The position numbers and the translations under genes are program-made. The notes below the pieces were generated by a model, which ran no database searches, had not been told where the DNA came from, and worked only from the letters and a program-made list of their open reading frames with translations. From an uncultured Bacteroidales bacterium (lineage in GTDB: Bacteria; Bacteroidota; Bacteroidia; Bacteroidales; JAUNSR01), in NCBI GenBank assembly GCA_947074245.1, contig CAMTOW010000147.1, positions 1 through 5,987 on the forward strand: DNA of 5,987 nt. The letters run 5' to 3'. Below, one piece after another: positions 5,904-5,987 of the stretch (the stretch's first letter is position 1; the number at the start of each line of letters is the position of its first letter).

Positions 5904-5987
5904 GGACAATCGGGTGAATGGGTCTATTTGGGGGAGTGACCGCGATGGTGGAGTAGGGTGAATCATCGGCGATCAAGAGCGGGAAAA

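Noticed and set aside
5823..5966. A 47-codon minus-strand open frame (MIHPTPPSRSL...) whose TAA ends one base before the receptor start codon
   Set aside because: The tight junction looks like translational coupling, but the product resembles no family I know, is rich in Pro/Ser/Arg like random sequence, and overlaps the only promoter candidate for the receptor.

Overview
The window reads as a Bacteroidota contig end, most likely Bacteroidales. The grounds are a TonB-dependent receptor with an STN plus carboxypeptidase-regulatory-like N-terminus, a DUF4249-type lipoprotein, a Bacteroides-type -7 box (TAnnTTTG pattern) and the lack of strong Shine-Dalgarno sequences. By eye, base composition is near 50% G+C. 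I cannot name the genus from sequence alone.

Layout. Bases 1-48 are not genomic: they are an Illumina index-adapter remnant, so real DNA starts at about 49 and the contig ends here. Bases 50-196 are the C-terminal tail of an unidentified + strand gene. It is followed by a weak hairpin and a leader region of about 230 bases without a gene. yaaA (431-1186, +) encodes the peroxide-stress protein. A 270-base intergenic region (1187-1456) then carries the most unusual signal here: TTGTG cores repeated at an exact 22-base step (1228, 1250, 1272, 1294), running into a Bacteroidota-type promoter (-7 box at 1320-1327). After it comes a palindrome-rich leader of about 120 bases before an RluA-family pseudouridine synthase gene (1457-2131, +). 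A strong hairpin terminator at 2161-2203 separates this gene from the convergent minus-strand genes.

The right half is a two-gene minus-strand operon, read from 5821 down to 2225. The first gene encodes a 921-residue TonB-dependent outer-membrane receptor. Twenty-one bases after it comes a gene for a 269-residue DUF4249-like lipoprotein. Together they probably form an outer-membrane uptake unit of unknown substrate, with the lipoprotein in the place that SusD holds in SusCD pairs. The receptor's STN domain suggests signalling to a FecR-type anti-sigma factor, but no such gene is visible in the 166 bases upstream that remain in the window.

I found no tRNA, rRNA, CRISPR array, insertion sequence or defence system. 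The genes are ordinary. The parts worth a second look are the phased repeat array with its promoter and leader, the glycine/proline/methionine-rich receptor loop, and the adapter artefact.
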